Source: Liolophura sinensis (taxonomy: Eukaryota > Mollusca > Polyplacophora > Chitonida > Chitonidae). From it: a DNA stretch of 64,000 nt. How positions within the stretch are numbered: the first letter of the stretch is position 1; the number at the start of each line of letters is the position of its first letter. Below, in pieces: positions 49,201 through 61,090 of the stretch. The translations under genes were made by a program, and so were the position numbers. The notes under the pieces were generated by a model that saw only the letters and a program-made list of their open reading frames with translations, was not told the origin of the DNA and made no database searches. Location of the stretch: positions 35,039,501 through 35,103,500 of the forward strand of contig NC_088303.1 in the NCBI RefSeq assembly GCF_032854445.1, in the 5' to 3' direction.

Positions 49201-50690
49201 GATCAGTTCATGGTTCTGCAAGCATTTCTGCCATAGAAATTTGAAAGGTGAGAACAGCCATGTAGAGCTCTTGAGTCAAACTCTGGTGCTCTTCTGATAT
49301 GAAGGTAATAAAGGAAGCCTTTCTTCTTGCTGGTCTCTATGGTTTGACTTCAATAAGACTTTGTCACGCGAGGTGTCTCTTTTTACACGCTGTCTTTTCT
49401 CCCAGCAAATAAATCCATCTTTTCCCCTGTTTTCATTTGCTCTATGGAAAGAATATCTGTTATTTGATTTGGTTTAGTTTCATCAGATGGATTGATGAGG
49501 TTTTATGGACATGTTTTATCCCATTAGAAATGTTTTTTGTCTGCTTTAAAATTCTGAGGGAATATCCTATTCTCTGGTAAAATATTCTCATGCGGGTAGT
49601 ATTCCTTGCATGTCATCAATAACGATGAAAATGAAGCAATCTTTTGAAGGCTTTCCTTCCATTAAGATGCAAATATCAAAAGAAAGAGACCGGAAACTAT
49701 TCAGCTGAAGATGTCCTGGCTATATTGATTTGCAATTCTACATGGCAAAGTTCCTGTGCTTCTGACCAAATGCTGAGGTGAACTTAGCAGGTGATACTTG
49801 ATACAAAGTAGACCGTGAGCCATTGTCTCAGCTTTAACATGATCAGCCACCAAGCGTGCTATAACAGATATTTTCTGACCATTTGCCGCTGATCTCTTGT
49901 TTACATTGGAGGTCAGTTGGTGAACCTAAGTGGTCATCAGGTTACCACGCAATGACCTCTGATGCTTTAGTGTCCAGTCTACACACTCTTTAGAAATTGT
50001 GGACAATTGCGGAGAAAGGACAGAAGGACAAACACATCAGCTTCAGTGTCAGCAGAAATGCACAAAGCCAACTTATGTGTAATTGATTCATTGATTATGG
50101 GTCTGGCTCGGCCGCTCTGAAGGGGATCTTGTTTTCTGATAGATTTGGTAGGTTTGTGATTAACAGGAGCTGCTGAAAATAGGGGATGCTGTCATTTAAC
50201 AGGTTGTTACTTCCCCAATAGAAAAAAAAGGCCTGCAAAAAGGCAAAGAAGATGTCAATTTTTGACCCCTTATGTGGATACCTATTACAAACTCTTGGGA
50301 CTATAAGCTACATGTTGTTTTTAGGTTATTTTGAGAGTGTTTTATGGATCTTGAAAAAGGGGTCACATTGTTTTCCACATGCATGTGTTTTCATGTGGGT
50401 TGGAAGTGTTTTTTTCCCTTTTCCCAATGCTTTGATACATTTACTTGTAAATGATATTAGTATGTACTGTAACATCAAAGTATTAATGAAGTTTCAATGA
50501 AATTGTCTCCCTGATTTTCAGTGATGTCAGATCAGGAATGTTGACCACTTGGCCTCCAAATTCCAGGTAAATTCACCATTAAATATAATAAATACAGGTA
50601 CGTTGTTACCATACACAATAATATATTGCTATGCATGTTTTTGAAGTAATTGGCTTCATAATAAAGCGAATAAAATACCCATTTTCCTAA
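49201..50690. other. Mixed spacer
   Basis: Intermediate composition, repeat-free, with complex patches around 49840-50160. An 82-codon plus-strand frame at 50252-50500 is hydrophobic but has no recognisable family. No gene supported. Confidence 0.4.
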
Positions 50691-51600
50691 TTTAGCGTTC
50701 CTAATGCTGGAGGTTGCTGGGCCAATGAAAGAGCGACCAATGTAATGTATTATTTGTACGTGATATCTGAGGGTTAAGCCCAGAGAGAGATCTTCTTTGA
50801 TTATGAAGCAAGAGCGAGCAAAAGAGATGAAGCGAAAATAGAACATCAATCACGTTGACTATTGCAGTGATATGTGGCTCCCAGAGGGCGCTTTGATAGA
50901 CGGGTAATTGCTACGTATCGTTGATTTCTTTATGAAATATAAGCGACGAGCAAACACAATCGGCTGCGAGATTGACTGGGAATTTACGAGAGATGCCCTG
51001 CGCGATGAAAGGTTAAACATGAAAAATGATCGTGTTGGATAGTTTAATCTTTGGCCTGCGCGAAGAAGATTAATACGGAACTAGAGTTGTGTAAAAATGA
51101 CGAGAGGTTTCGGGGATGAAGGACAGGCCGCTAGGGGAGAAAGAGAGAATTAATGTAGTGCGCGGTGCTTTGGGGGTAACGCCATTTCCATCTATTGATA
51201 AGAAAGGGCAAGTCGCTCGAGTGGCCCGGGGCGTCAGAGGGGCCAAGCGCCTGTAATACTTATTCAGTGACCCCATGATTTATGTTATCACGCCGCGTAA
51301 GGCCAACTCGGGAGATGCATCACTGTGAAAAATTGGTAAATATGATTTCATGAGGATGTCTGGGCTGTGTTTCAAAGGAAAGATGAGACGCTGGGTGAAC
51401 GTCCAACAGAGCTAATCAAGATGGGGGCTGTTGGGGCGAGGTAATGGTTCCCAGGAGACAGCTCATCTGACTCCTAGCTGTAATGAAGACGTCCCCGTGT
51501 CAATGGCTTTACTTTTATCTCATCATATCACCAGCAGAAAGCCGAATTTATTGGCTTATATGCTTCTTATTGGCTACTGGTTGTCCTTTGTAATACTAGG
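50691..51600. other. Regulatory-like non-coding block, CpG-rich
   Basis: Second GC/CpG peak of the window (50850-51300), with words such as CTACGTATCGTTGATTTC, CCTGCGCGATGAAAGG and GTGGCCCGGGGCGTCAG. Both strands are open over 51070-51276: a 46-codon basic frame on plus at 51116-51256 and a 68-codon frame on minus. Neither is recognisable. It resembles a large conserved non-coding element. Confidence 0.45.
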
Positions 51601-51864
51601 CCTTTCCTGAGCCTCTCCCAAATCCCTGTCAATTTCTGTTTATGCTGGTTATGAATATGTGATATCTATTCCACACGGGCAGTCACTTACAAATTGACAG
51701 ACAGGCGTAATGGCCATATCATATCATCTGCGACATGATTGACATGTGGCCAACTGGGAAATATTACTGTCTATTGATGGACCAATCAAAACACAGACTC
51801 CAATTCCGTGATTTTCATGTTCAGTAACTGCCTCTGTACCATAATTTTGCATATAAACTCAGGC
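51601..51864. other. Mixed spacer
   Basis: Moderately complex, with a TGATTGACAT word near 51738 similar to PBX sites. No gene seen. Confidence 0.4.
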
Positions 51865-52040
51865 TCAAGGTGCTGGCTCACTGTGACTCTCAGGCCCTTG
51901 ATCAGTGAGGTCATGTGTTCAAATCCAGGATAGGCTATTCTAGCTGCCCTTTTAAGGGCAGTGCTTTACTTTCAAGCATTTGTTTGTCCACTCATAAACC
52001 TGACTGCTGTCATTTAAGAGGAAAACTCTTTGGAATGTCT
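51865..52040 (+). mobile_element. Decayed tRNA-derived SINE-like fragment
   Basis: A box A-like TGGCTCACTGTG at 51874-51885 and a box B-like GTTCAAATCC at 51917-51926 stand about 43 bases apart, the spacing of a tRNA gene. A non-tRNA body follows (GGGCAGTGCTTTACTTTC). No canonical 3' tail was found, so the 3' limit is a guess. Confidence 0.45.
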
Positions 52041-52944
52041 TTATATATTTTAATGTAAATTATGTGATGGCCGACACACTTTATACTCCCCTACAGCTAA
52101 GTCAGTTAAATATATATAGTTTTCTTCCCATTAGTTAAGTTATTGTAAACCAGTTGCCTCCACATATGTACACAGAGCAGTTATATAAGTATTGTGCTTA
52201 CTTTTGTTCCGTGACCCAAATAATGTACCCTATTTCGTCTAATATTTTGGACAGATATAAGTAGTGCTGAAAGCGATGAAAACATTTTTCTCTCAGTTTT
52301 TTTGGAAAGTGAAGATGTGAACATGTTGGTCATTAGATGTACCTACGATGTGAAAAAAAAAAGAAACTAAATATTCCTGCTGGAATTGCCTGTATATTGG
52401 TTAAAAAGAGCAAACCAGACATCCCAGAAATTAGAAGAATTAGGGTATGTTTAAAACAAAAATACCAATCAGATAAATAAACATTGCATATACATACATA
52501 GTGATTGACAGTATGATGTTTAAATGATGGCCTAAGGAAGTCTGATCTAACGTTTCCAGAGGTTTTCAGTCTGGGTGCATGAACCTTGATATTTCGGTCA
52601 GTGGAAAAGGTGTTAGTAAGGCACCATTCATTTCTGTACTGGAGAACTTTAATCTCCAAATTCAATAGATTAAAGATCAAGCAATTCACATCTTTGAACT
52701 TTCCTAATGAGATAACCAGGTCCGAACATAGAGACAAAACAGGTTCAAATTTTGTTGTGTTCAAATCACACAACTACATGTAAGTAGATAAATTGGTGAA
52801 ACACTTAGTTAACACAGGACATCATTATTAACTTAGTGATGGAGAAACTGAAACAAAAACAGGCAGACTCAAATTTAGAACACGAGTGACAGGTGTATAA
52901 GAGCATTATGTAATGTGTTGTATGAGAGCATTATGTAACGTGCC
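52041..52944. other. AT-rich spacer
   Basis: AT-rich, A-run near 52353-52362. A full PBX/PREP-type word TGATTGACAG is at 52502-52511. Minus- and plus-strand frames at 52333-52783 overlap and have no domain. A 23-base direct duplication containing GAGCATTATGTAA lies just before the next minisatellite. Confidence 0.45.
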
Positions 52945-53191
52945 TAATGCTTACATGTGTACCCCAGGACACTTCCGCCTGGTTTGCTTAATGCTTACAT
53001 GTGTACCCAAGGACACTTCCGCCTGGTTTACTTAATGCTTACATGTGTACCGAATGACACTTCCGCCTGGTTTACTTAATGCTGACATGTGTACCGAATG
53101 ACACTTCCGCCTGGTTTACTTAATGCTGACATGTGTACCGAATGACACTTCCACCTGGTTTACGTAATGCTTACATGTGTACCTGGTTTAC
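52945..53191. repeat. Minisatellite, 44 bp unit, about 5.5 copies
   Basis: The unit is TAATGCTTACATGTGTACCC followed by AAGGACACTTCCGCCTGGTT and TACT. Copies start at 52945, 52989, 53033, 53077, 53121 and a partial at 53165. The later copies share CGAATGACACTT instead of AAGGACACTT. Confidence 0.95.
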
Positions 53192-53500
53192 TTAGAACAC
53201 AAATCATGCTGACCTGCAAACCTGATCAAATCTAAAATAGGGGGTTTTGTTTTCATATTTTCATGCAGTAAACCCATACGCCAGCAAATTGCAAGGGGCT
53301 TTATTAGCTTTATAGAGTACCCTTAACTTGAGTCAGAGTTGCTTGGAGAAATTAAGTTTTAAGAGATTTTTTGTTCTTGTTTATCTTGAAAAATATTTTG
53401 TCGATTTTGGTTGAGTTGTGTCTTGTAGCTTGAACAGAACACTCTGTCAAATGTATTTTTCACCTGTTGACAATTAATCAGGGTGTTTTTGTTGATTTAT
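53192..53500. other. AT-rich spacer
   Basis: AT-rich sequence without recognised features. Confidence 0.5.
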
Positions 53501-53840
53501 CGTGACAGAGCTGCAGAACATGTGACAATGAAATCCTCATATTGCACCAAAATGGTCATCAGGGATAAATAATGCAAACCGCGCTGGATTAGAAGAGGAT
53601 ATAGGGAAACAGAACATTCCTCATCTGAACCTCCAGCTAACCTTTCCTCCAAGTCTGGCTCAGCTATGATATTTCTGAATTATTAAACAGCTCGCTCGTG
53701 CGCCTAGGTGCAAACTGGCGATGGCCAAGTGGCAGGGAAAGGAAACTGGAAACAGCCTTGCCATGTTCTCAGGAAATATGCTAACCGTGCTTGGAAAACG
53801 CTAAGAGAATACTCATGACACGCACATTTCACTCTCAGCT
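53501..53840. other. Regulatory-like non-coding block
   Basis: Complex short block with CpG words near 53580 and 53690-53720. No long open frame. Confidence 0.35.
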
Positions 53841-54240
53841 AGGCTTCATGATCTTGCAGATTTTAATGTAATGCAGATTCGCCTCTTGTAGTCTTCATTT
53901 ACATTGAATCATTTACTTTTAGCTTTTAAGTTAGAACCAGGCATTGTTGAAGCCACATTTTCCTACTGTTGAAAAGTTTATTAAGATTTATGTCCAGTAT
54001 AATAAAGAACAGCTTACTGTAATTCTCCTGTAGACTTAACAGGTATTTTACCTACATGTGTGACCTAAAATGACATGCATGTTTTGTAAATCACAATGGG
54101 ACCACAGCTCAATAGATAAACAAATATAAGAAAGTGATACAATTTGCCAGCTTAGATACAATTAAAGAATGTGCATTATCTGTTTAGAGCTTGATAGTGT
54201 TGGACCCATGCAGTTGTCAGTCTTTTGTGTGATATATACT
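53841..54240. other. AT-rich spacer
   Basis: AT-rich sequence with nothing recognised. Confidence 0.5.
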
Positions 54241-55720
54241 GTCGGCATCAAATGCTGCTAAATTCTACCTATTCTTAATCACCAATGTCACGCCAAAGGT
54301 GTGAAGTTATATTACATCCATTATACGAACACCCTTTTGCGAAGTCTTTGTTTTTCTGATTGGCCAGCCTTTGCTTCAGAGATATGTCATTATTTGCTAG
54401 TGATATCAGTGTTTGTAAAATTATTCTCTAATCAACGCGTACACACGCTGGATAGCATTACTCAACATAAATCAGCAATTGTGAAATCCCTATGGTGCTC
54501 TGTAATAAATCGTCTGTAAATTATATTTGCATCAAACATTGGGCCAGAGTTTAATCCCTGCCATTGTTTTGCTAGAAGCCTTCAGTACAGGTAATGAAAA
54601 ATGATGTGGCATTTTTGTTTAATGATAGGTCTGCACTATCACGTGATGAAATATAATATGCTTTTGTATGTCTTGTCTTTTATTTGTTGTGCTTTTAATG
54701 ATCATCCCATATTGGTTTCCCATAGCTATTATTTCTATTTATTTTATCATTTGCCAATAAAGGCACATTTCTTTTGATCTGTAATAACCGCAGTGATAGC
54801 CATTACGTTTTATGGTATGACAGTTTGCGATTTATTTATGAGCATTTATGATTCAGATCGCTGAAGCTGAAATTATTGGCTGTTTGAAGCCGTCCAATAA
54901 TGACAGCTACCTGTACAGAATGGCTTGTAGTCAAAGATATTTATATCCATCACCAAGGACCCAGTTAATTAGCTTTAAGGCTGCATGTATCTGTATGTAG
55001 CTTTCTCATGGTGAATTGACCAGCCAATGGCGTCCTTTGTCACATCTCTTCTAGATTTTGTTTGAATTGCCTCCCGTATGATGATAAATGGCTGAAAGAT
55101 TGTAATAGATTTAGTCATAACTGGACAGTTATGTCCCTTGACAGGGGGCCCGTTGTGACTGTAAATTCCGTTTGATCTATGTCCATGTAGAACACTGGCT
55201 TTCAATTCTCCTGATCAATTCCTAGCATGATCCTATCATTTTCCTCCCGTAAATTAAGTCCAATTTGCCGTGCAGGCGGCGAGCGAAGAAAAATGACCTT
55301 GTCATATTTCATAAGACACGGCATCTGAGACCATTATCGACCAGGGAGGTGACAGTTTATTGTCGTGACCTGTCAACATCTCGACTTGATCGGGCTAAAT
55401 GTTGAATTACCGTATCAACATTATTTCATATTTTTGTCGCGGATTTCTTGCCATCAATTTTGCCCACCCTGATGGAAATTTAATGACATTAAGCATTGGG
55501 ATAGGTTTATGGCTTCTCACCCATGATATGTATCAGTGGCTCACTGGACAGACTGTATGTGTGTTAAGCCAAATGCCTCAATCAATCAAAACCGATAGTT
55601 TCGCTCACGATACGAAATCTTTATAAATATTATTCATCCGAACATTGACAGGATTTTCATGGAGATGTTCGAAGTAAAGAAACCAAAGATCCATAACAAA
55701 TGAGTAAATCGCGAGAGAAG
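54241..55720. other. Regulatory-like non-coding block
   Basis: A 1.5 kb complex stretch with homeodomain-like words (GATTTATTTATGAGC near 54830, TTATGATTC near 54847) and a CpG-rich part at 55260-55400 (GCAGGCGGCGAGCGAAG). Frames of up to 76 codons are open on either strand without domains. One of the best candidates for conserved non-coding DNA here. Confidence 0.43.
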
Positions 55721-56313
55721 ATGATGTTTATGAAAAGCTTTAATTCATAGCTCTGCTGGTAATGGTCATATCTCATGTGTAGGAAAAATCCATTTTTTTT
55801 TTTCTATAAAAAAAAAAAGAAAAAAGAGAAAGTCATGTATAACATAGATTAATTATCCTTAAGATTTTTTTTTCTATTTTGGCAAAATAATTTGCCGAGA
55901 GTGGCTTTGAGGCATACACACATGTGCACACATTAGGGTATCTTACATAAAACCAATTTTAGTTGTCAGCACTGTATATTGGCTTAGTTAATAAGGTAAT
56001 GAGTTCTTGATGTTGATTGGGAAACTTTTAATTCAAATTGATGAACAGGAATTGCCAATCCAATCATATCAACACACATTGTCCAATTTTTATTTATTGT
56101 TTAAGGCTGTTAAGTTATTAGACCGCTCATATACATGTACGTAGATAAGATGAAAGGGGCATGTAAATTGAAATTGATTATTAAAGCTTACATGTGGTGA
56201 TGTATTGAAGAATAACATTGTGTCAATAGTTATTGTGTAGGCCTTGTCTAGCTAGATAGCTCTAGTGTTGATATGGGGCCTACATTTCTTCAGATGAAAT
56301 AAGTCTTCGAGCA
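55721..56313. other. AT-rich spacer with T- and A-runs
   Basis: A T-run and an A-run face each other at about 55793-55826, forming a short poly(T)/poly(A) inverted pair. Otherwise AT-rich. Confidence 0.55.
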
Positions 56314-56624
56314 GATAGACCGCTTCGATGGTCTAATGGTTAGAACTTCCGCCTCGAAGTCAGGAGGCCTGGGATCAAATACCAAAGACTTTTAAAATGA
56401 GAGGTCAGAGCTTGGGAACAAGACTGGTTTGCCCAGTGTCAATATAATGTGACTGGTTGAAGTGTCATGTCTGTTGTCTTCGGCATGATACTTCAGTGGA
56501 GGCAGCACGATGGGAGCATTGACTCGCCCTGCCACAAAGAGAGTGCACAGTATATGTACGCACACCTAATGACTCCTTGTCGTCACATGACTGAAAAATT
56601 GTAAAGTACGACATTAAACCCAAG
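56314..56624 (+). mobile_element. tRNA-derived SINE, second family, near full length
   Basis: Distinct from the 19811 family. The head has box A TGGTCTAATGGTTAG at 56329-56343 and a decayed box B (GGGATCAAATACC, 56371-56383). The body contains TGTCTTCGGCATGATACTTC, GGCAGCACGATGGGAGC and CACCTAATGACTCC. The 3' end TGTAAAGTACGACATTAAAC matches a SINE 3' end I recall from mollusc genomes. Length is about 310 bases. It encodes no protein and would need a LINE for movement. Confidence 0.85.
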
Positions 56625-56780
56625 GCATACATGTAAATTCTTCAAGCAGCAAGGTTGTTCAAATCCTGCTCCTTTAATTATTTATATGTAATTATAGGTT
56701 TTTGGTTAAGAACAAAGACAAAATTATTATACTCTGCTATTTACATTAAAAAAATGTTACTCATTACATGAAGGGGAGTG
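56625..56780. other. AT-rich spacer
   Basis: Short AT-rich interval between two SINE-like elements. Confidence 0.5.
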
Positions 56781-56960
56781 GGGCTCTGGCAGATTTATTA
56801 AAGCGCATGCATTTCAATTTGATGGGAAACACGAGGTGAAGGTTCAAACCTTGGCCTGAGCAGGGATTTTGTAGGATCTCTTGCTAAAAGCACAGGGCTG
56901 GTTGTCACAATGCCCTTACATACCCTACATACATACTTATACCTGTACAATAAAGTTGGA
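56781..56960 (+). mobile_element. tRNA-derived SINE-like fragment
   Basis: A good box B, GGTTCAAACCTTGG, is at 56841-56854. It is preceded by CTGGCAGATTTATTAAAGCG, which may be a decayed box A region, and followed by a non-tRNA body (GCAGGGATTTTGTAGGATC). The 3' end is not identifiable, so the boundary is approximate. Confidence 0.42.
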
Positions 56961-58241
56961 TGCTTACATGTAGCCCCATATTCCTCTCCTAAGTACTCAT
57001 GAACACCCCAACTCCACCAAAACAAAAAGGCAAGGAATGCATAACCCTGTACATGTAGCAGTACATGGTCTTATCCTGTTCAGAGGAACAATTTTACCAG
57101 CCTGTATAGTGGCATTTATCCCTTGTAACTATATGGTATTTGGTTTGACACCTATAACTTAGTATGTTTATTTGCTCACATATAGGTCCATATAGCCCTT
57201 TTACTGTTTCTGTATCTTTCTCCCTGATCCCCCCCCCCCCTCTCCCCCCCTTTTGGAGCCTCACTGGATTGTGCCAGTGCTACATTCGACCCACTGGACA
57301 TGTAATGACCTCACACACCTATAGATAGGTCACTGGGAACTATTACAGTAGCCTGATTTCCCTTAATTACAGGTATGCTGTACAAACACCAAAATCAATT
57401 TCAACCTAATCTAGAATGCCAATTTGCCAAATAAGATTGATTTGTGAACTTCATCCCAAGTTTAGTGGATCAAAGAAAGTAAGTATTCAGAAATGGGCAG
57501 AGTGGGTGCATGAACATGCTGTCCAAGAATAACAGTAGTCTTTAAAATTAATGTTTAGATGTAATTTAGTATGGGATAAAATCGTAAAGAAATTGCAAAC
57601 AACTACATGTACATGTTTTTGATCAAGTAGGGGATTATTTTTTATCTGTGATTTGAGTTCTTAATTAAAGAATCCTACTTTAGTCAACAGACTGTTGACC
57701 AGAGTTATTTTATTTGTATTATTATTTATTTCATTATTGGGGAGCAATATCCACACATTTATAAATTTGGCTGTTGTGTACACATAATGATAAATAATAG
57801 CGACACGACAGTAGTGTTAATAAATGCTGAGTTGAATGATCAGAAAATAAAATCCTACAACCTAATACAGTAACTGTAAAGTCCATGCAGATGCAAGTGA
57901 TAGTGTGTTAAGCTGAATTGTCCAGAAGTATAACAGGTGCTGACTTCAGCCACTGGTTCATTTTTTTTGGCGATCCAACCGACTGATAGCGCCATTAACA
58001 CTGAGGATAATTTTGTGTATCTTGCCAGCCATCATGTATATAAAGCAAGTGTGCTTATTAAGCCAAGGTAAGACAGCAGCCTGATTCATTACTGAAAACT
58101 GACAGTATTTAAACTGGAGTCCTGATTGATGTGTCCCCATGCATGTACACTACACATATTCTGCCACATGTGTGAGGTAAGGGTGTCCGTGTGTATACCC
58201 CTGACAGGAGGAGTGGGAGGGGCAGAAGATGGGTTTTTTGT
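56961..58241. other. AT-rich spacer with C-tracts
   Basis: Includes C-runs at 57229-57240 and 57244-57250. Mostly AT-rich to 58200. No gene recognised. Confidence 0.5.
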
Positions 58242-58256
58242 GGGGGGGGGGGGGGG
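58242..58256 (+). repeat. Poly-G run, 15 G
   Basis: Uninterrupted G15 in a purine-rich context. Opposing proline- or glycine-rich frames crossing it are composition products. Confidence 0.95.
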
Positions 58257-58380
58257 AGAATTGAGGGGAGAAAAGAGATGCACAAGATATAAGAAGCAAA
58301 TGAGGTCACAATGTATGGGAATATCTTTTTGTTTATCCTGAGGAAATGATAACTTCCCTTGGAGGATTTATCAATTAACA

Positions 58381-58479
58381 ATGGCAGATGGGCGAACAGT
58401 TTACGCTAACTCGACACATGATAGAGGCCAGGGAGCTTCCAAATTTGACAGAAATAATGAAACTGATGAGATACTCAAG
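58381..58479 (+). CDS. Possible first coding exon, low confidence
   Basis: An ATG preceded by AACA and followed by G opens a 33-codon frame (MADGRTVYANSTHDRGQG at its start) that ends at CTCAAG followed by GTAAAA, which resembles a 5' splice site. The frame stays open for 21 more codons after that. I recognise no protein. The combination is suggestive but short, and no downstream exon is identified in the window. Confidence 0.12.
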
Positions 58480-58750
58480 GTAAAACGTCAGCAGATTAAA
58501 ATTTGCTTAAGGTACGTGTATATCTGTATATCGGTCTCTTAACATAGCACTGTAATTATTTTTTGTGATATAATGCAGGGTTGACAACGTACGCTTTCCG
58601 AGAGTTGAATTGTTTGTGTCAAGCGAATTTCTACATGGTTCCAGAAGATAGCAAAAAATGTTAAGTAGCCTTTAGCTAATAGAGCTGATGTGGGTGATGT
58701 CATGAAGTGGCATCGGGCTTTAGATATGAAGCAGATGAGAAACAAAAATG
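58480..58750. other. Regulatory-like non-coding stretch
   Basis: Complex sequence continuing from the possible exon, with CpG words near 58588-58625. No domain in overlapping frames. Confidence 0.3.
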
Positions 58751-59412
58751 CCTCTGGTACAGAAGAGAGAGAAAAAAATATATAAGATATCAGAAAAAGA
58801 GTATTGGTGGGTAGGTAACATTCATCAGTCTTCTTTCACCTAAGCCACTAACTACCCATCTGGAAAATGCAACAGCTCGAAGGATATTTGGAATAATATA
58901 AACAGTTCTACATCCTCCTAATTTGAGGAATTCATCTCTTACTGCAGGTATCAAAATATACAAATTTCTGGCATCTCCTATCTAGTGTAGTGCGTGAACT
59001 CACAGAAAAGACTCTTTTAGCTGGTTCGTAACGTCTTAATAGCTTATATGGAATGAAAATAGGTTTGAAATGCTACCAGGTCATAAGTGCCAACATGTGT
59101 CACAGCTGCTCCAAAACCAAAACAATACATTCCCACCGCAAAACTTACAACTTACATAATTGCTAGTTTCTGTCTTCACACCAGCGTAGAAGTTCAGAAT
59201 TGTGCACATTTTGACGGGATGGTATTTTTGAGGCCCACCCAGATTGACAGATTTTGGAACGGGCTGATGGCTCATGCAAGGAGCAAAATAACAACTAGTG
59301 TTAAGATGCGGCTCAATTAGAGCTGGCTTGTGTGGGGTATAAATATCTCATGTTATGAAAGTAAATAATCGAAGGGAGAGCATGATGGAAAGTCCTGTAC
59401 TGGTATTTGAAT
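58751..59412. other. Mixed spacer
   Basis: Intermediate composition. Opposing frames at 59081-59320 lack recognisable domains. It may include old, unrecognised transposon sequence. Confidence 0.35.
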
Positions 59413-59430
59413 GGGGGGGGGGGGGGGGGG
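59413..59430 (+). repeat. Poly-G run, 18 G
   Basis: Uninterrupted G18 flanked by AT-rich DNA. The glycine stretch in the crossing frame is a product of it. Confidence 0.95.
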
Positions 59431-60180
59431 TTATCAGCAAAGAGCAGGTGCAGAATGACAACTGTTATTCTTGTACTTTCCGGCTAGGCGCTGCGGAACC
59501 ATGGCCACATATGGCGATTTTCAGTTGTGCTACGTACTTTATCAGTTGCCAGCATTGTCAACAAAGTGAAGCCTTTTGTCAAATTTCTCCAATGAAACAG
59601 AGAATGTATCTTCTGAAAAAAACTGATGACGTCAAACATCCATTTATGTAAATTCTCTTCTGATATTGTCCTGAAAGAAGAAAAATGGAAAAGAATACAT
59701 GTAGCATGGTATTCAGTGTGTATTGTTTATATTTGAAATTTATGTTTGACTCTAGCTTAAGCTGTTCTTGTCTCTTCAAATAGAAGGACAACGTTGTAAT
59801 ACAGTTACGTGAATTAATATGAATCAAATCAGACATTATAAACTGTGAAATTAATTCTACTAAACCAGCACTTAAAAATAGAGGAATATTTTGTCTTATT
59901 TGAATGAAACAAAGACAGCATATTAATCAGCTATAAGAATAGAATTAAAATTAATTGAAAAATTGTTGCTATACTGTAGTTTATATATACACTGCAGTGT
60001 AAAAAACAAATGAGCCTTTTCAACTTTCTGCTTCTCTGTGTGGTGCATATATACACTGTTTTGATAATGCATGCATGTATGTTTTTGAATGACATGGACT
60101 TGAATCCTCACCCCACCCTCTTTTTGATGCATTTATGATCTGGATGACAGGTGACAGTCACTCAGTGATAGGATAACACA
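59431..60180. other. AT-rich spacer
   Basis: AT-rich with ATATATACACTG words (about 59985-60060). No gene recognised. Confidence 0.5.
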
Positions 60181-60212
60181 CCCCCCCCCCCCCCCCACAC
60201 ACACACACACAC
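60181..60212. repeat. Poly-C run followed by (AC)n
   Basis: Sixteen C followed by eight AC dinucleotides. Confidence 0.95.
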
Positions 60213-61090
60213 TGTCTGATCTGTTGTCCAGCTGTACCTTTCTGGCCACTTAGCCATAGTACGACCCTAACATTGACATATACACCACAAGCATGCTGGA
60301 TGTCAGCATCTCACAGGCTGTGGGTATTCAAACATTGTTTGTGTCCCAGTTCCATGTACTGTTACATCTGTTATGTGATTGTAGTGGGGGAATTCTGTAA
60401 TTTTCCAGACAATAATGGTTATTCCATATAGGATTATAAATAGATAATCTCACCAAATGATAAGTAAATGTCATTTAAGGGACCATGGGCCAAATAAGTT
60501 TTTATTTTTTTTTCTATTTTTTTCTATTTTTTATTTGTTTTTTATTTGTATTTGCTATTTGTGTGTGTGTGTGTGTGTGTGCTTTTTCATATGTTATGCT
60601 AAAATGCAAAAAAGTTTAGGATTCCTTTTCCACATTTGAAGGACATTTACTGCAGTGGGCTGTAAGTCTTGTTTACTGAAGGAACTAATATGATGTTCTT
60701 TTGGCAGTATAGGGTTGTGTGTTCAAATCCAACTCTGGCTTGTGGACTTGTTCTTTGTGTAAGGAGGTTTTCAATTTTCTGCTATAGACCTAAATACCAG
60801 CATATAAAGTGAAAAGTGCATGAGGAAGACATGAAAAACTGTATTTACTTTCAGACACATTTCAAAAGCTTAAAAATGGTTAAAAGCCTTATTGGACAAA
60901 ATACATGTATGAATAAAATGAAGATAAATTTGTTTACATGTTTAAATGTTAAATCCCAGCATGCTCTACATGAACAACTTGATTGACAACAGGTAGCCAA
61001 TTGTTTTGTTAAAGTGTCTACACTTTCCTGGCCTAGAACTGCCATGTGGTACACTGCCAATGCCCTGCTGATGACCAGTACAGATTGCAA
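60213..61090. other. AT-rich spacer with (GT)n and tRNA-like fragment
   Basis: T-rich tract at about 60500-60545, GT microsatellite at about 60560-60581, and a box B-like GTTCAAATCC at 60721-60730 within a possible decayed SINE (60698-60800, no clear box A or tail). No gene recognised. Confidence 0.5.

Noticed and set aside
51116-51256. 46-codon basic plus-strand frame
   Set aside because: The minus strand is equally open over the same bases and GC is high. Composition explains it.
52333-52773. 146-codon minus-strand frame, longest outside repeats
   Set aside because: No domain, an overlapping opposite frame, AT-rich context, and a length compatible with chance in 64 kb.
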